Shown one piece after another: positions 16,071 to 28,367 of a stretch of DNA of 64,000 nt. Positions within the stretch are counted from its first letter, which is position 1. Every line of letters starts with the position of its first letter. The position numbers and the translations under genes were made by a program. Location: positions 176,501 to 240,500 of the forward strand of contig NZ_BMOL01000001.1 of assembly GCF_014647055.1 (NCBI RefSeq), read 5' to 3'. The notes beneath the pieces were generated by a model, which was not told where the DNA came from, ran no database searches, and saw only the letters and a list, made by a program, of their open reading frames with translations. This DNA is from Deinococcus aerolatus. GTDB taxonomy: Bacteria; Deinococcota; Deinococci; Deinococcales; Deinococcaceae.

Positions 16071-17078
16071 CTACTTCAGCGTGACCGTGCCGCCAAAGGT
16101 GGCCGAGACATTGAATTGCTCGGGCAGCACCTCTTCGAAGCTGGCCAGGTTGCCCGACATGGCCGTGATCCAGCCCTCATAGGCCCCGGCAGGGACAGCG
16201 GCCCCCACCTGCAAGGTGGTTGGCAGCGCCGTGGCGTAGACCGAGACCGCCATCGGGTCGTCTGACTGGGCCGCCACCTGCCCGCGCAGGACCGGGCCGC
16301 TGCCCATCCGCTGACCGGCCAGTGAGGAGGTCTCCAAGCGGCGGTTCCCCACGTAGGCGTAGAGCCATCTGGAGTTCGCTGGAACCTCGCCAGAGAAAGT
16401 GACGTCCCGCCCGTTGCCGCTTGCCGTGGGTCCTTTTACAAAGTCCAGCACCGCTTCAGGCGCAGGCAGGGACGCCGTGGTTTCGTAGCTCACGCCGTTC
16501 TGGGGCAGGCTGGCCCGGTATTCCCCCGCCGGGTACTTTGAGGCGTCCGGCAAGGCCCACCAGCACGCCCGCTCTACCGCGTTCTGCGACAGCGCGCAGG
16601 TCAGGGTCTCGTTGCCAGGGGCCGTGACCGTGTACGTCGAGGCCTGGGCCTCCCCACTTTCCGGGCGGTACCGGACGGCGACAAAGCGCCCCGGCGTGGC
16701 TCCGGCAGGCTGGAGGTTCCACACGTAGGTTCCCACCGCCAGTTCCAGACCGTAGGTCGAGACCGCCAGGGCGGCCTGCCGGCCATCCGCGCTGGCCGTG
16801 AGTACCACCGGGCGGTCCGTAGCCGTCAGGCGTTTGACCGTCAACTGGCCCTGGGCATCCACGGCGATCACGTCGGGCTGACTGGAGGTATACGTCGCTG
16901 TAGTGGGCAGAGCATTGCCACTGGGACCGCGCAACGTGGCCGTCAGGCTGGCCGGTGCACCGACGGCCAGCGATGTCTGGCCTGCCAGATCCAGCGTGGC
17001 AGAAGTTGATGGAGCGCCGCCACAGGCGCTGAGGACGGCGGTGAGAAACAGGGCAGCGGACAACAACACTCTGGGCAT
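16071..17078 (-). CDS. Lipoprotein with a bacterial Ig-like (Big2) domain
   Basis: A 335-residue exported lipoprotein. The signal peptide ends in the lipobox LSAC (cysteine near residue 19). An Ig-like domain of the Big2 type follows (about 25-105: SLAVGAPASLTATL..., TYTSSQPDVIAVDAQGQLTV). The rest looks like further beta-rich domains without motifs I know. ATG at 17078 is chosen because it gives the signal peptide and has AAGGAG upstream; the longer frame to 17237 does not. Its stop faces the dusA stop 8 bases away. Function unknown, probably cell-envelope. Confidence 0.75.
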   Translation of the reverse strand: MPRVLLSAALFLTAVLSACGGAPSTSATLDLAGQTSLAVGAPASLTATLRGPSGNALPTTATYTSSQPDVIAVDAQGQLTVKRLTATDRPVVLTASADGRQAALAVSTYGLELAVGTYVWNLQPAGATPGRFVAVRYRPESGEAQASTYTVTAPGNETLTCALSQNAVERACWWALPDASKYPAGEYRASLPQNGVSYETTASLPAPEAVLDFVKGPTASGNGRDVTFSGEVPANSRWLYAYVGNRRLETSSLAGQRMGSGPVLRGQVAAQSDDPMAVSVYATALPTTLQVGAAVPAGAYEGWITAMSGNLASFEEVLPEQFNVSATFGGTVTLK

Positions 17079-17269
17079 GCGGGCTCCTTGATTCCGCCCA
17101 GCATAGAGCGGTCCAGACGGTCCGCAGCACCCCAGCACCCCACCCACCCCGTTGGGGGGGAGGGCAGGTGAACCGGCCTCTGTCCTTCCAGCACAGAGAA
17201 GTGGACAGCCCATGCAGGAGCCGTCCACGACATTCAAAAAACCGAAGTCAAGCTTTCAGGCCACGAGGC

Positions 17270-18622
<1,353 letters not shown>

Positions 18623-18650
18623 TGTTCCTCCTGAAGGTCAAAGGCCGGAC

Positions 18651-19010
18651 TTACCGGAAAAAGGATTCGACTTCTAAGACGAAGCCGCCCGGTGTATGGA
18701 AGTAAAAGGTCAGCCGCCCATGGTTCTCGCTGGGAGGCGGGATGGTGTAGCCACCGTCCGTGAGTTGCTGGTAAATGGCGTGCACCTGCTCGGGCGTGTC
18801 CTGCAGAAAGCCGATGTGAAAGACCCTGGGGTACACCACGTCTTTGGCCTGGAACACCGAGATCAGCGAGTCGTTGTCGTCGCGCAGGAAGGCCATGCGC
18901 TCATCCATCGGCATGCCGTCACCCGCCGGACGCAGGCCAAAGTAGGTCTGGAACAGCTCCACGGTGGCGGGCACATCGGTCACGCCCAGGTTGATGTGGT
19001 TGAGTTTCAA
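18651..19010 (-). CDS. VOC-family (glyoxalase-like) protein
   Basis: A 119-residue single-domain vicinal-oxygen-chelate protein of the glyoxalase/bleomycin-resistance superfamily. Candidate metal ligands are the His in MKLNHINLGV, the His in RVFHIGFL and the Glu in GGFVLEVESF. The phrase RLTFYFHTPGGFVLEVE is typical. These proteins may be lyases, dioxygenases or binding proteins, and the sequence does not say which. It lies 28 bases before sufD on the same strand and may be co-transcribed with it. Confidence 0.85.
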   Translation of the reverse strand: MKLNHINLGVTDVPATVELFQTYFGLRPAGDGMPMDERMAFLRDDNDSLISVFQAKDVVYPRVFHIGFLQDTPEQVHAIYQQLTDGGYTIPPPSENHGRLTFYFHTPGGFVLEVESFFR

Positions 19011-19134
19011 ATACCCTCCTCTCGCTTTCGGCCAACAACGTCAATTCGCTGCCCGGCGGGTCAATCATGCGGGATGTCCACACCGGGATCCCGTCTGTCA
19101 GTTCTCTAATTTCCCATACCTGTTGTTGTAGGTT

Positions 19135-19488
19135 TTGCCTTCAGCCTTCAACTGGATGGGTGACTTTCAGAGCGAACCAGAGGGCATCAGTACTGAGGCA
19201 TCTGCTTTTCACAAGCCCACGCTAATAGCCAAGTTCAATGACTTTCATCAAGGTCAGATCGGTGGAAAGCTATCCGCCTTTCGGCCAGGAAACCCGCAGA
19301 CTGCCTTTCAGATCCAGGTGGGTGCTGGGTTGCAGGAAACCTGCCTCAAATTCATCGACCGTCCTGACAAACAGGTGGATGCAGTCGAATTCACCCTCAA
19401 GGTGTTGGGCAACCTGAAGCGGTGGCAGGTTCATGGCCTCCAGGGCAGCGGCAGGCGCGTCGATGAAGAACGCGCGCGCCTGCCTTGA
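19135..19488 (+). CDS. Unknown low-GC ORF inside the suf cluster
   Basis: I do not recognise this 117-codon frame (TTG start at 19135; an internal ATG at 19156 is another option). It runs against the suf genes, in the gap between sufB and the VOC gene. Codon third positions are markedly less GC-rich than in neighbouring genes, so it is probably a recent arrival or a decaying fragment. It has no signal peptide or membrane helix. A stop codon just upstream limits the start to after 19131. It could be non-coding; evidence is the open frame and mixed polar/hydrophobic composition only. Confidence 0.35.
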   Translation: MPSAFNWMGDFQSEPEGISTEASAFHKPTLIAKFNDFHQGQIGGKLSAFRPGNPQTAFQIQVGAGLQETCLKFIDRPDKQVDAVEFTLKVLGNLKRWQVHGLQGSGRRVDEERARLP

Positions 19489-19550
19489 TTCCCATCTTCA
19501 CTGCCGTGGACTTTCTGGTCACGCTCAACACCGGAGGCAGAAATGAGGGC

Positions 19551-20957
<1,407 letters not shown>

Positions 20958-21029
20958 TGGGACTCCTTGAGGAGGGTTGAGGGGGCTGAGGGGCAGGCGG
21001 GGTCAGAACTGAAACCCCTGGGCGCCGCT

Positions 21030-21800
<771 letters not shown>

Positions 21801-21853
21801 ACTGGTCTCCTTGTCCGGAACTTCTCTTGGGCGCAGGATGAGAGGCCCTGCTA

Positions 21854-21910
21854 TTTGAGAATGATTCCTACTTACCTCGCCAGTTTAGCCTTTTGGCCGA
21901 TTAAAGTCGA
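21854..21910 (-). promoter_or_regulatory. sufC promoter with candidate Fur-type operator
   Basis: Minus strand: -35 TCGACT (21910-21905), 17-bp spacer, -10 TAAACT (21887-21882). Downstream, at 21857-21868, the plus strand reads GAGAATGATTCC, close to one half of the Fur box GATAATGATTATC. A repressor bound there would block initiation. The promoter is well supported; the operator is a candidate only. Confidence 0.5.
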
Positions 21911-22081
21911 GTGCTTTGGTGTGGATTGACCGGCAGGCGGGGGCGCTGTCCCCCTCACCGAGACTGCGGGCAAAGCAGCGTTGGCGTATGCGGCCCGGCG
22001 AACCGCCCACACCAGACACGATGAGGCTCCGGCACCGCGTTTTCATGCTTGTCACGCGCGTGCGTGCTAACCGTGTGAGCA

Positions 22082-22996
22082 ATGAATGTTCCCGATCTCC
22101 TGCGCGCCGCCGGTCCCCTGCTGTGGGTCCTCCTGGTCCTGTCCCTGTACGTCGTTTACCTGACTGTGGCGCGGGCCCAGGTGCTGGCCCGGCTGGGGCG
22201 CAACGCCGACGCCCTGATTGAGCGGGCGCGGGCCGTGACGGCGGAAAGCGGCCCGGCGGCGGCGCTGGCCGAGGTGGACCGCGCCGACCACCCCTCGCCC
22301 GCCGCCAACGTGCTGCGCGCCGGGCTGGGCCGCGCTGACCGGGGCGTGGACGCCGCCGGAGCCGCCATGCAGTCCGCGCTGCTGGCCGAGGACGCCCGGC
22401 TGTACGCGGGCCTGAGTGCGCTGGGCACTGCCGCGCAGATCGCGCCGCTGCTGGGGCTGCTGGGCACGGTGATCGGCATGGTGCGCTCGTTCCTGGTGTT
22501 CAGCAGCACCACGGCGCCCACGCCCGCGCAACTGGCGACGGGCATCAGCGAGGCGCTGGTCAACACCGCAGGGGGCCTGATCGTGGCAATCATCGCCTAC
22601 GTGGCCCGTAACGCCCTCAAGGCCCGCGCCGACCGCATTGCCGTGGCCGCCGAGCGGGTGCGCGAGGACCTGCCCGGCTGGCTGGCCCGTCCCGAGGGCC
22701 GCCTGCGTCCCGAAGGGCAGCGCGTCATGGACCAGGGTTACCGTGATCGGGACGAGGCCTCCCGGGGGCAGGAGTACAACACCCAGCCCGCCACTACCCA
22801 GTCACGCAACGCACAGCCCAATCCGGCCCAGCCGCAGGGCGGCCCGGTTCCCGTGCTGGGCTTCGACTTCGACGAGGCCCGTCAGAGTGCCGAGAGCATC
22901 AGCAGTGGGCCAAACAATACCGGAATCTTCCGCACCACGACGCCCCCCAGAGCGGCCCCCAACCCAAGCGGTGACGGCGCAGGCAAGACCCGATGA
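22082..22996 (+). CDS. exbB: ExbB/TolQ/MotA-family proton channel protein
   Basis: A 304-residue membrane protein. Three hydrophobic segments are visible: about residues 12-32, 115-138 and 158-180. The signature stretch AAQIAPLLGLLGTVIGMVRSF and GISEALVNTAGGLIVAIIAYVARNAL are typical of ExbB/TolQ, which use the proton gradient with ExbD to energise a TonB or TolA partner. A polar tail of about 85 residues after the channel domain is longer than in E. coli ExbB. Its stop overlaps the exbD start (ATGA), so these two genes are translated together. Confidence 0.9.
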   Translation: MNVPDLLRAAGPLLWVLLVLSLYVVYLTVARAQVLARLGRNADALIERARAVTAESGPAAALAEVDRADHPSPAANVLRAGLGRADRGVDAAGAAMQSALLAEDARLYAGLSALGTAAQIAPLLGLLGTVIGMVRSFLVFSSTTAPTPAQLATGISEALVNTAGGLIVAIIAYVARNALKARADRIAVAAERVREDLPGWLARPEGRLRPEGQRVMDQGYRDRDEASRGQEYNTQPATTQSRNAQPNPAQPQGGPVPVLGFDFDEARQSAESISSGPNNTGIFRTTTPPRAAPNPSGDGAGKTR

Positions 22997-23412
22997 ACCG
23001 TGCCCCCACCCGCCGCCGGATGCGCGACAGCGGGGACGGCGTGACCTTCGACTTCGCGCCGATGGTGGACGTGGTGCTGCTGCTGCTGATCTTCTTCTTC
23101 CTGACCAGCAGCCTGGGCGCCCGCCAGAACGCGCTGCCGCTGGACCTGCCGCGGGCCAGCACCACCGTGCAGGAAACGCCCGCGCTGCCCATCGTGAGCG
23201 TGGACCGCGCCGGGAAGCTGTTCCTGAACGGCCAGGAAACCACCCTGACCAAACTGGGCGGGCAACTGAAGCCCCTGCTGGGGCCGTCGGATGGCGTGGT
23301 GGGCCTGCGCGCCGACGAGCGCGGCAGCTACGGCACGGTGGTGCGCGTCATGGACGTGATCAAGAAGGCAGGCGGCGAACGTCTGGCGCTGGGCACGAGG
23401 CCCAGCCAGTGA
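22993..23412 (+). CDS. exbD: ExbD/TolR-family protein
   Basis: A 139-residue protein with one N-terminal membrane helix (about 23-40, FAPMVDVVLLLLIFFFLTSS) that carries the conserved aspartate of the proton path, followed by a periplasmic ExbD/TolR domain (NALPLDLPRAST..., IVSVDRAGKLFLNGQE, VGLRADERGSYGTVVRVMDVIKKAG). It works with the ExbB homologue encoded directly upstream. The TonB-like gene starts 1 base after its stop. Confidence 0.93.
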   Translation: MNRAPTRRRMRDSGDGVTFDFAPMVDVVLLLLIFFFLTSSLGARQNALPLDLPRASTTVQETPALPIVSVDRAGKLFLNGQETTLTKLGGQLKPLLGPSDGVVGLRADERGSYGTVVRVMDVIKKAGGERLALGTRPSQ

Positions 23413-23413
23413 G

Positions 23414-25510
23414 ATGACCACTTCCCCGCCCCCACGGACCCGGTCGGGATTTTCCACCGAGGGTCTCGAACGTTACCGGGCGCTGGCGGCCACCATCGGG
23501 CTGCACGCAGTTCTGTACTCGGGTCTGCTGATGCTGCGCCCCGGCACACCGGAGACATTCCAGACCACGCCTGATCCGCTGCGGACCCCGCTGGAAGTCG
23601 TGACGCTGGCCCCGCCGCCGGAGCCCGTGCCCGTGCAGGCCACCGCGCCGCTGACGCCGACACCTGCTGCGCCCAGGCCGGTACCTCCCAAACCCATCAC
23701 GGCCAAACCGGTCACGCCGCCCCGACCGACGCCGACACCCACCAGACCGGCCCCTACCCCGGAGCCAGCACCGACGCCCGCACCGGCACCTGTGCCTCAG
23801 CCCAGACCGCCGGAGCCTGCCCCGACCCCCGCCGCACCGCCCACCCCGCAGCCCTCGCCGCCTGCGGCCCAGGTCATGGCTCCCTCGCCTGCCCCAGCGC
23901 CCAGGCCGGCCGAGACGCCGGCCGAAACGCCCCGTCCGGCGCAGCCTGCCGCAGCCCCGGCCCCCACGCCCAGCCCCGCGCCTCAGCCGGTCCCCGCCGA
24001 CCGGACCCCGGTCACCCAGCCGGCACCCGCCGCGCCTGCCCCGGCCCGCACGGCGGCAACGGTACCCGAGGCCCCGTCGCCGCAGCCCACGCCCGAGATT
24101 GCCCCGGAGCGCGTCGCCACGCCGCAGGTGGGCAGCGTGGAGCCCCAGCCCCGTGCAGCCGCGCCCAGTACACCCGCTGAGCCGGTGCGGGCCGCCCCCG
24201 CCGCGCCTGCCCCCCAGCCGGAGGCCGTAACCGCCCTGCCCCGCCGCGAGGACGCCGCGCCTGCCGCGCCTGAGCGGAGTGCGCCTGTGGCCAGCGCCCC
24301 GTCCAGAGAGCAGGCCGACACGCCCGACACCTCAGCAGCAGCGCGGCCCAGTACCCCGGCCCCGGCTGCCCAGACGCCTGCGGAGACTGCGCCTGCCGCC
24401 CCCGGCCGCAGCGACAGCACCGAGCCGGCCGCCGCCATTCCGGCCCGGCCGCAGACCAGCAGTCCCCCCCAGGCCAGCGCTCCCGCCGCTCCGGTCACGG
24501 CGCGTGACACCACGGTTCCCGTGGCCCCACGCGCCGAGGCGGGCCGGGCCGGGGCCGCCACAGACACGCCCGGCACCAGCACGTCGGCCCCGGTTGCCGC
24601 GCGCCCCAGTCGAACGCCCATTCCCCCTGCCCCCGCCGCACAGGCAGACGCGGGCCGGGCCGCTCCGGCCACCCCCGTTCCCAGCAGCGCCCCCGTGGCC
24701 GCCGCTCCTGCCCGCACTCCGGCTCCGGCAACCGGCAGCGGCGCAGCCGGGGGCAGCGAGGGTGCCCCGGCCAGCCCACGTCCCGCCGACAATGCTGGAA
24801 GTGGAACCGGCACCACCCCCACGCCCGGCAACCCCACCGAGGCACCCTCGCGGGGAACGGCGGGCAGCGGTGGGGGCACACCCGCTGCCCCGACCGCCCC
24901 ACGCGAGTCGGCTGGCGGCACGGGCAGCGGAACCGGGGGCAGCCCCGACGCCGGCACGCCCGTGGGCGGACGCGGTGACGGCGCAGGCCAACCCGGCTCC
25001 GGTCAGGCGGGGACCGGGCAGGGCGGTGCCGGCACGGCCCCGGCGGCCTCACGCGCAGGCGCAGCTGGCGGCGCAACCGGCGGCGGCGGGGCAGGCGAAG
25101 ACGGCGGCGTCAACGCACGCGCCGGCGGTGGGGGCGGCGCAACCGGCGGCAGCGAGGACCGGCTGCTGAACTGCACCGTGGTGGTGGACGTGCGCGGATT
25201 TGCAACCTTCCAGCGCGCCCAGTCGAGCTTCGTGTTCGAGCAGGGCGGCGGCCAGCTGTGGCCCGACGCCACCCTGATTCAGGGCGTCAGCAGCCAGCTG
25301 GTGCAGGAAGGCAGCCTGCAGACCTACATCACCGGCGAGGGCCAGATCGGCAGCTTCAAGAATGTCACCCGCGTCAAGGCGCAGGCCGTTCGCGCCACCA
25401 AGTTCGCCCCCACCAGCAACTACATCACCGACGCTGTGCTGTCTCCGGCCGCCTCGGCGCAGTTCCGCTCGGCGGGCAAGGCGTGCCGGGTGGTGTATCT
25501 CAAGGATTGA
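23414..25510 (+). CDS. Giant Pro/Ala-rich TonB-like protein with a distinct C-terminal domain
   Basis: A 698-residue protein with a TonB-like layout: short cytoplasmic start, one membrane helix (about 24-42, AATIGLHAVLYSGLLML), then roughly 500 residues of Pro/Ala/Thr-rich low-complexity sequence that shifts into a Gly-rich zone (GGATGGGGAGEDGG), and a folded C-terminal domain of about 115 residues beginning EDRLLNCTVVVDVRGFATFQ. That last domain does not show the TonB YP motif. It weakly recalls domains with a DxRG-(hydrophobic) start found in other secreted proteins. Position right after exbB-exbD supports a role as energy transducer across the envelope; this is inference. Confidence 0.75.
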   Translation: MTTSPPPRTRSGFSTEGLERYRALAATIGLHAVLYSGLLMLRPGTPETFQTTPDPLRTPLEVVTLAPPPEPVPVQATAPLTPTPAAPRPVPPKPITAKPVTPPRPTPTPTRPAPTPEPAPTPAPAPVPQPRPPEPAPTPAAPPTPQPSPPAAQVMAPSPAPAPRPAETPAETPRPAQPAAAPAPTPSPAPQPVPADRTPVTQPAPAAPAPARTAATVPEAPSPQPTPEIAPERVATPQVGSVEPQPRAAAPSTPAEPVRAAPAAPAPQPEAVTALPRREDAAPAAPERSAPVASAPSREQADTPDTSAAARPSTPAPAAQTPAETAPAAPGRSDSTEPAAAIPARPQTSSPPQASAPAAPVTARDTTVPVAPRAEAGRAGAATDTPGTSTSAPVAARPSRTPIPPAPAAQADAGRAAPATPVPSSAPVAAAPARTPAPATGSGAAGGSEGAPASPRPADNAGSGTGTTPTPGNPTEAPSRGTAGSGGGTPAAPTAPRESAGGTGSGTGGSPDAGTPVGGRGDGAGQPGSGQAGTGQGGAGTAPAASRAGAAGGATGGGGAGEDGGVNARAGGGGGATGGSEDRLLNCTVVVDVRGFATFQRAQSSFVFEQGGGQLWPDATLIQGVSSQLVQEGSLQTYITGEGQIGSFKNVTRVKAQAVRATKFAPTSNYITDAVLSPAASAQFRSAGKACRVVYLKD

Positions 25511-25610
25511 AGACTGGTAACCGCACGCGCGCCACTCTGCATGGGCCGATTATTGTCCCGGAGCCCGGATCAGTTCCCCGTCAACCACAAGTCCCTAAAT
25601 GGAGTGCAGT

Positions 25611-26441
25611 ATGCGTAAATCCACCCCCCTGATCGCCCTGTTGACCCTCGTGCCCCTGCTGTCCGGCCCGGCGCTGGCCTGGGTGCCTCAGCTGGAGGAA
25701 ACCGTCGCCAAGAACGTTATTGACGGCGCATACGGCCGCCGCGCCCCGGTGCCGACCTACCTGACGGTGGACCTGAACGTCAAGGAGGGTCAGTTCGTCG
25801 CCGGGCCAGACACGGTCAGGGCCTTCTCCGGAGGGCAGACCTGCGTGGCTGGCTGGCTGGCGGCCCCCACAGATTTCTCGGCTGGTAGCCGTCCCACTAC
25901 GCTGACCGTGAGCGGACAGGCCGATCAGCTGTTCTTCGCCGCTCAGGACGCCCGCGATAGTTTCAAAAATCTCACTGCCAAAGATGCGCTCGCTGCCTTC
26001 GCAGCTGGCTTCCTGCCCAGTTCTGACAATAGTTTTGGCACTGTTTATGTGTCAAAAACGGAAGTCACGCAGAGTGGCACCACCACCACCGCCACGACGA
26101 CGGTTACAACCGAACCAAAGGTTGCATCCCAGACACCTTCCCTTGCCAACGGAGAACTGCGGATCGACGTGGGCGTGCGCGGCCTGCCCACCGAGTTGGC
26201 CCGCAACGCTTATCTGGTGAGACTGAAGGGCAAGGACGGCGCTCTGGTGGCGCCGGTACGTTCTACCTACGTCAATGACTTCAAGAAGGACGGCGATACG
26301 TGGAGCGGCACCCTGGTCTACTACTTCGCGCCCCTCAAGGCCGGCCTGGGCGCGGGCGACCGTGTGGAACTGCTGATCAAGTCTGAGGCCGATACCGACT
26401 GCGCCTACAGCGTCGCAGTGGACCTGGGCAAGTTTCAATAA
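25611..26441 (+). CDS. Secreted protein of unknown function
   Basis: I do not recognise a family. The 276-residue product has a signal peptide (MRKSTPLIALLTLVPLLSGPALA). The mature part is beta-rich with a Thr-rich run in the middle (TQSGTTTTATTTVTTEP). Two cysteines, in GGQTCVAGW and TDCAYS, could form a disulphide. An in-frame ATG at 25599 would add four residues; 25611 is preferred with GGAG upstream. It follows the TonB-like gene by 100 bases on the same strand and could be an envelope partner of that system. Confidence 0.75.
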   Translation: MRKSTPLIALLTLVPLLSGPALAWVPQLEETVAKNVIDGAYGRRAPVPTYLTVDLNVKEGQFVAGPDTVRAFSGGQTCVAGWLAAPTDFSAGSRPTTLTVSGQADQLFFAAQDARDSFKNLTAKDALAAFAAGFLPSSDNSFGTVYVSKTEVTQSGTTTTATTTVTTEPKVASQTPSLANGELRIDVGVRGLPTELARNAYLVRLKGKDGALVAPVRSTYVNDFKKDGDTWSGTLVYYFAPLKAGLGAGDRVELLIKSEADTDCAYSVAVDLGKFQ

Positions 26442-26542
26442 CACCCAAAAGACCTCAAGCCCATGTCGCCTCCGTCCACCCCAGGGCGGAGGTTTTTCTA
26501 TGGTGGCCCCACCCTCCCGGCCTCCCCAGGCGTACCAGCCTC

Positions 26543-26548
26543 TACACT
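26543..26548 (+). promoter_or_regulatory. -10 box of coaX
   Basis: TACACT sits 7 bases before the GTG start of coaX, the clearest case here of a leaderless GTG start. No good -35 sequence was found at the usual distance. Confidence 0.5.
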
Positions 26549-26555
26549 CACGGGC

Positions 26556-27332
<777 letters not shown>

Positions 27333-27369
27333 CCGACGTTTGTTCCGGCCCACCCGCTACCCTGTGCCC

Positions 27370-28293
27370 ATGACCCATATTCCGGACCGCATCATCAGCC
27401 TGCTGCCCAGCGCCACCGACCTGCTGTTTGACCTGGGACTGGGGGAGCGGCTGGCCGGGGTCAGCCACTCGTGCGACCATCCCGGGGCGGCGGGGCGGCC
27501 GGTCCTGACACGCTCGGTTGTCGATGCATCTGCCCCCCAGGCCGAGATTGACCGCGCTGTGAGCGAGGCGGTGCGGGCGGGCCAAGCCCTGTACAGCGTG
27601 GACGGCGAACTGCTGGACGCCATCGCTCCGGATCTGGTGGTCACGCAGGGCGTGTGTGAGGTCTGCGCGGTCACGCCGGGCACCATCGAGGCGGCGGTGC
27701 GCTATCTGCCCGGCTGCCTGCCCGCCGCCCACGTGCTGAGCCTGGAAGGCCGCAGCATGGCCGGGATTCTGGATGACCTGCGTGCACTGGCGAAAGCGGC
27801 TGGTGTGACGGAGGTTGGCGAGGAACTGGCCGAAGCCTCTCAGGCCCGCTGGGACGCCGTTCAGACCGTGCAGACCGCGCCGCGCGTGCTGACGCTGGAG
27901 TGGGTGGATCCCCCTTTCTACGGCGGCCACTGGGTTCCCGAACAGGTTGAGAAGGCGGGCGGCGTGAATGTGCTGGGTGCGGCGGGAACCGACAGCGGAC
28001 GCACGGGCTGGGAGGACATCGCCGCCCTGGACCCCGACGTGATCGTGGTGATGTGCTGCGGCTACGGCCTCCAGCAGAACGCGGAGTTTGCCCACGGGTT
28101 GCTGGCGAGGACCAACTTGCGGGCGGTGCGCGACGGCCAGGTGTGGGCCGTGGACGCCAATGCCCATTTCTCCCGCCCCGCGCTGGGCGTCTTTCGCGGC
28201 GCGGAGGTGCTGGCCGAGCTGCTGCGCGGGCGCGAATGCGCGGAGGAAAGCCTGCAGCTTCAGGCTGCCCCCGCAGCCCACACCCAGGCATGA
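27370..28293 (+). CDS. BtuF-like cobalamin-binding domain protein, no signal peptide
   Basis: A 307-residue protein with the fold of class III periplasmic binding proteins: RIISLLPSATDLLFDLGLGERLAGVSHSCDHP, APDLVVTQGVCEVCAVTPG, and GGWDIAALDP-like TGWEDIAALDPDVIVV. Such proteins are usually annotated as cobalamin-binding. No export signal is visible, so it may act in the cytoplasm, which is odd for an importer subunit. A TACCCT box lies 6 bases before the ATG. No transporter genes are next to it; the complete B12 importer is at 57.4-60.3 kb. Confidence 0.8.
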   Translation: MTHIPDRIISLLPSATDLLFDLGLGERLAGVSHSCDHPGAAGRPVLTRSVVDASAPQAEIDRAVSEAVRAGQALYSVDGELLDAIAPDLVVTQGVCEVCAVTPGTIEAAVRYLPGCLPAAHVLSLEGRSMAGILDDLRALAKAAGVTEVGEELAEASQARWDAVQTVQTAPRVLTLEWVDPPFYGGHWVPEQVEKAGGVNVLGAAGTDSGRTGWEDIAALDPDVIVVMCCGYGLQQNAEFAHGLLARTNLRAVRDGQVWAVDANAHFSRPALGVFRGAEVLAELLRGRECAEESLQLQAAPAAHTQA

Positions 28294-28307
28294 ACAAGCA
28301 GAAGTGA

Positions 28308-28346
28308 GAGAGGGGGAGGCGACCGTAAGGTCAACCTCCCCCTCTC
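28308..28346. terminator. Strong hairpin between convergent genes, likely bidirectional terminator
   Basis: A perfect 12-bp stem (GAGAGGGGGAGG with CCTCCCCCTCTC) encloses a second small stem GACC-GTAA-GGTC whose loop is a GNRA tetraloop. It lies between the BtuF-like gene and pitA, which converge. There is no T-run on either side, so termination efficiency is uncertain. Confidence 0.55.
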
Positions 28347-28367
28347 CTCAGCTGAAGCAGCGTGGGA

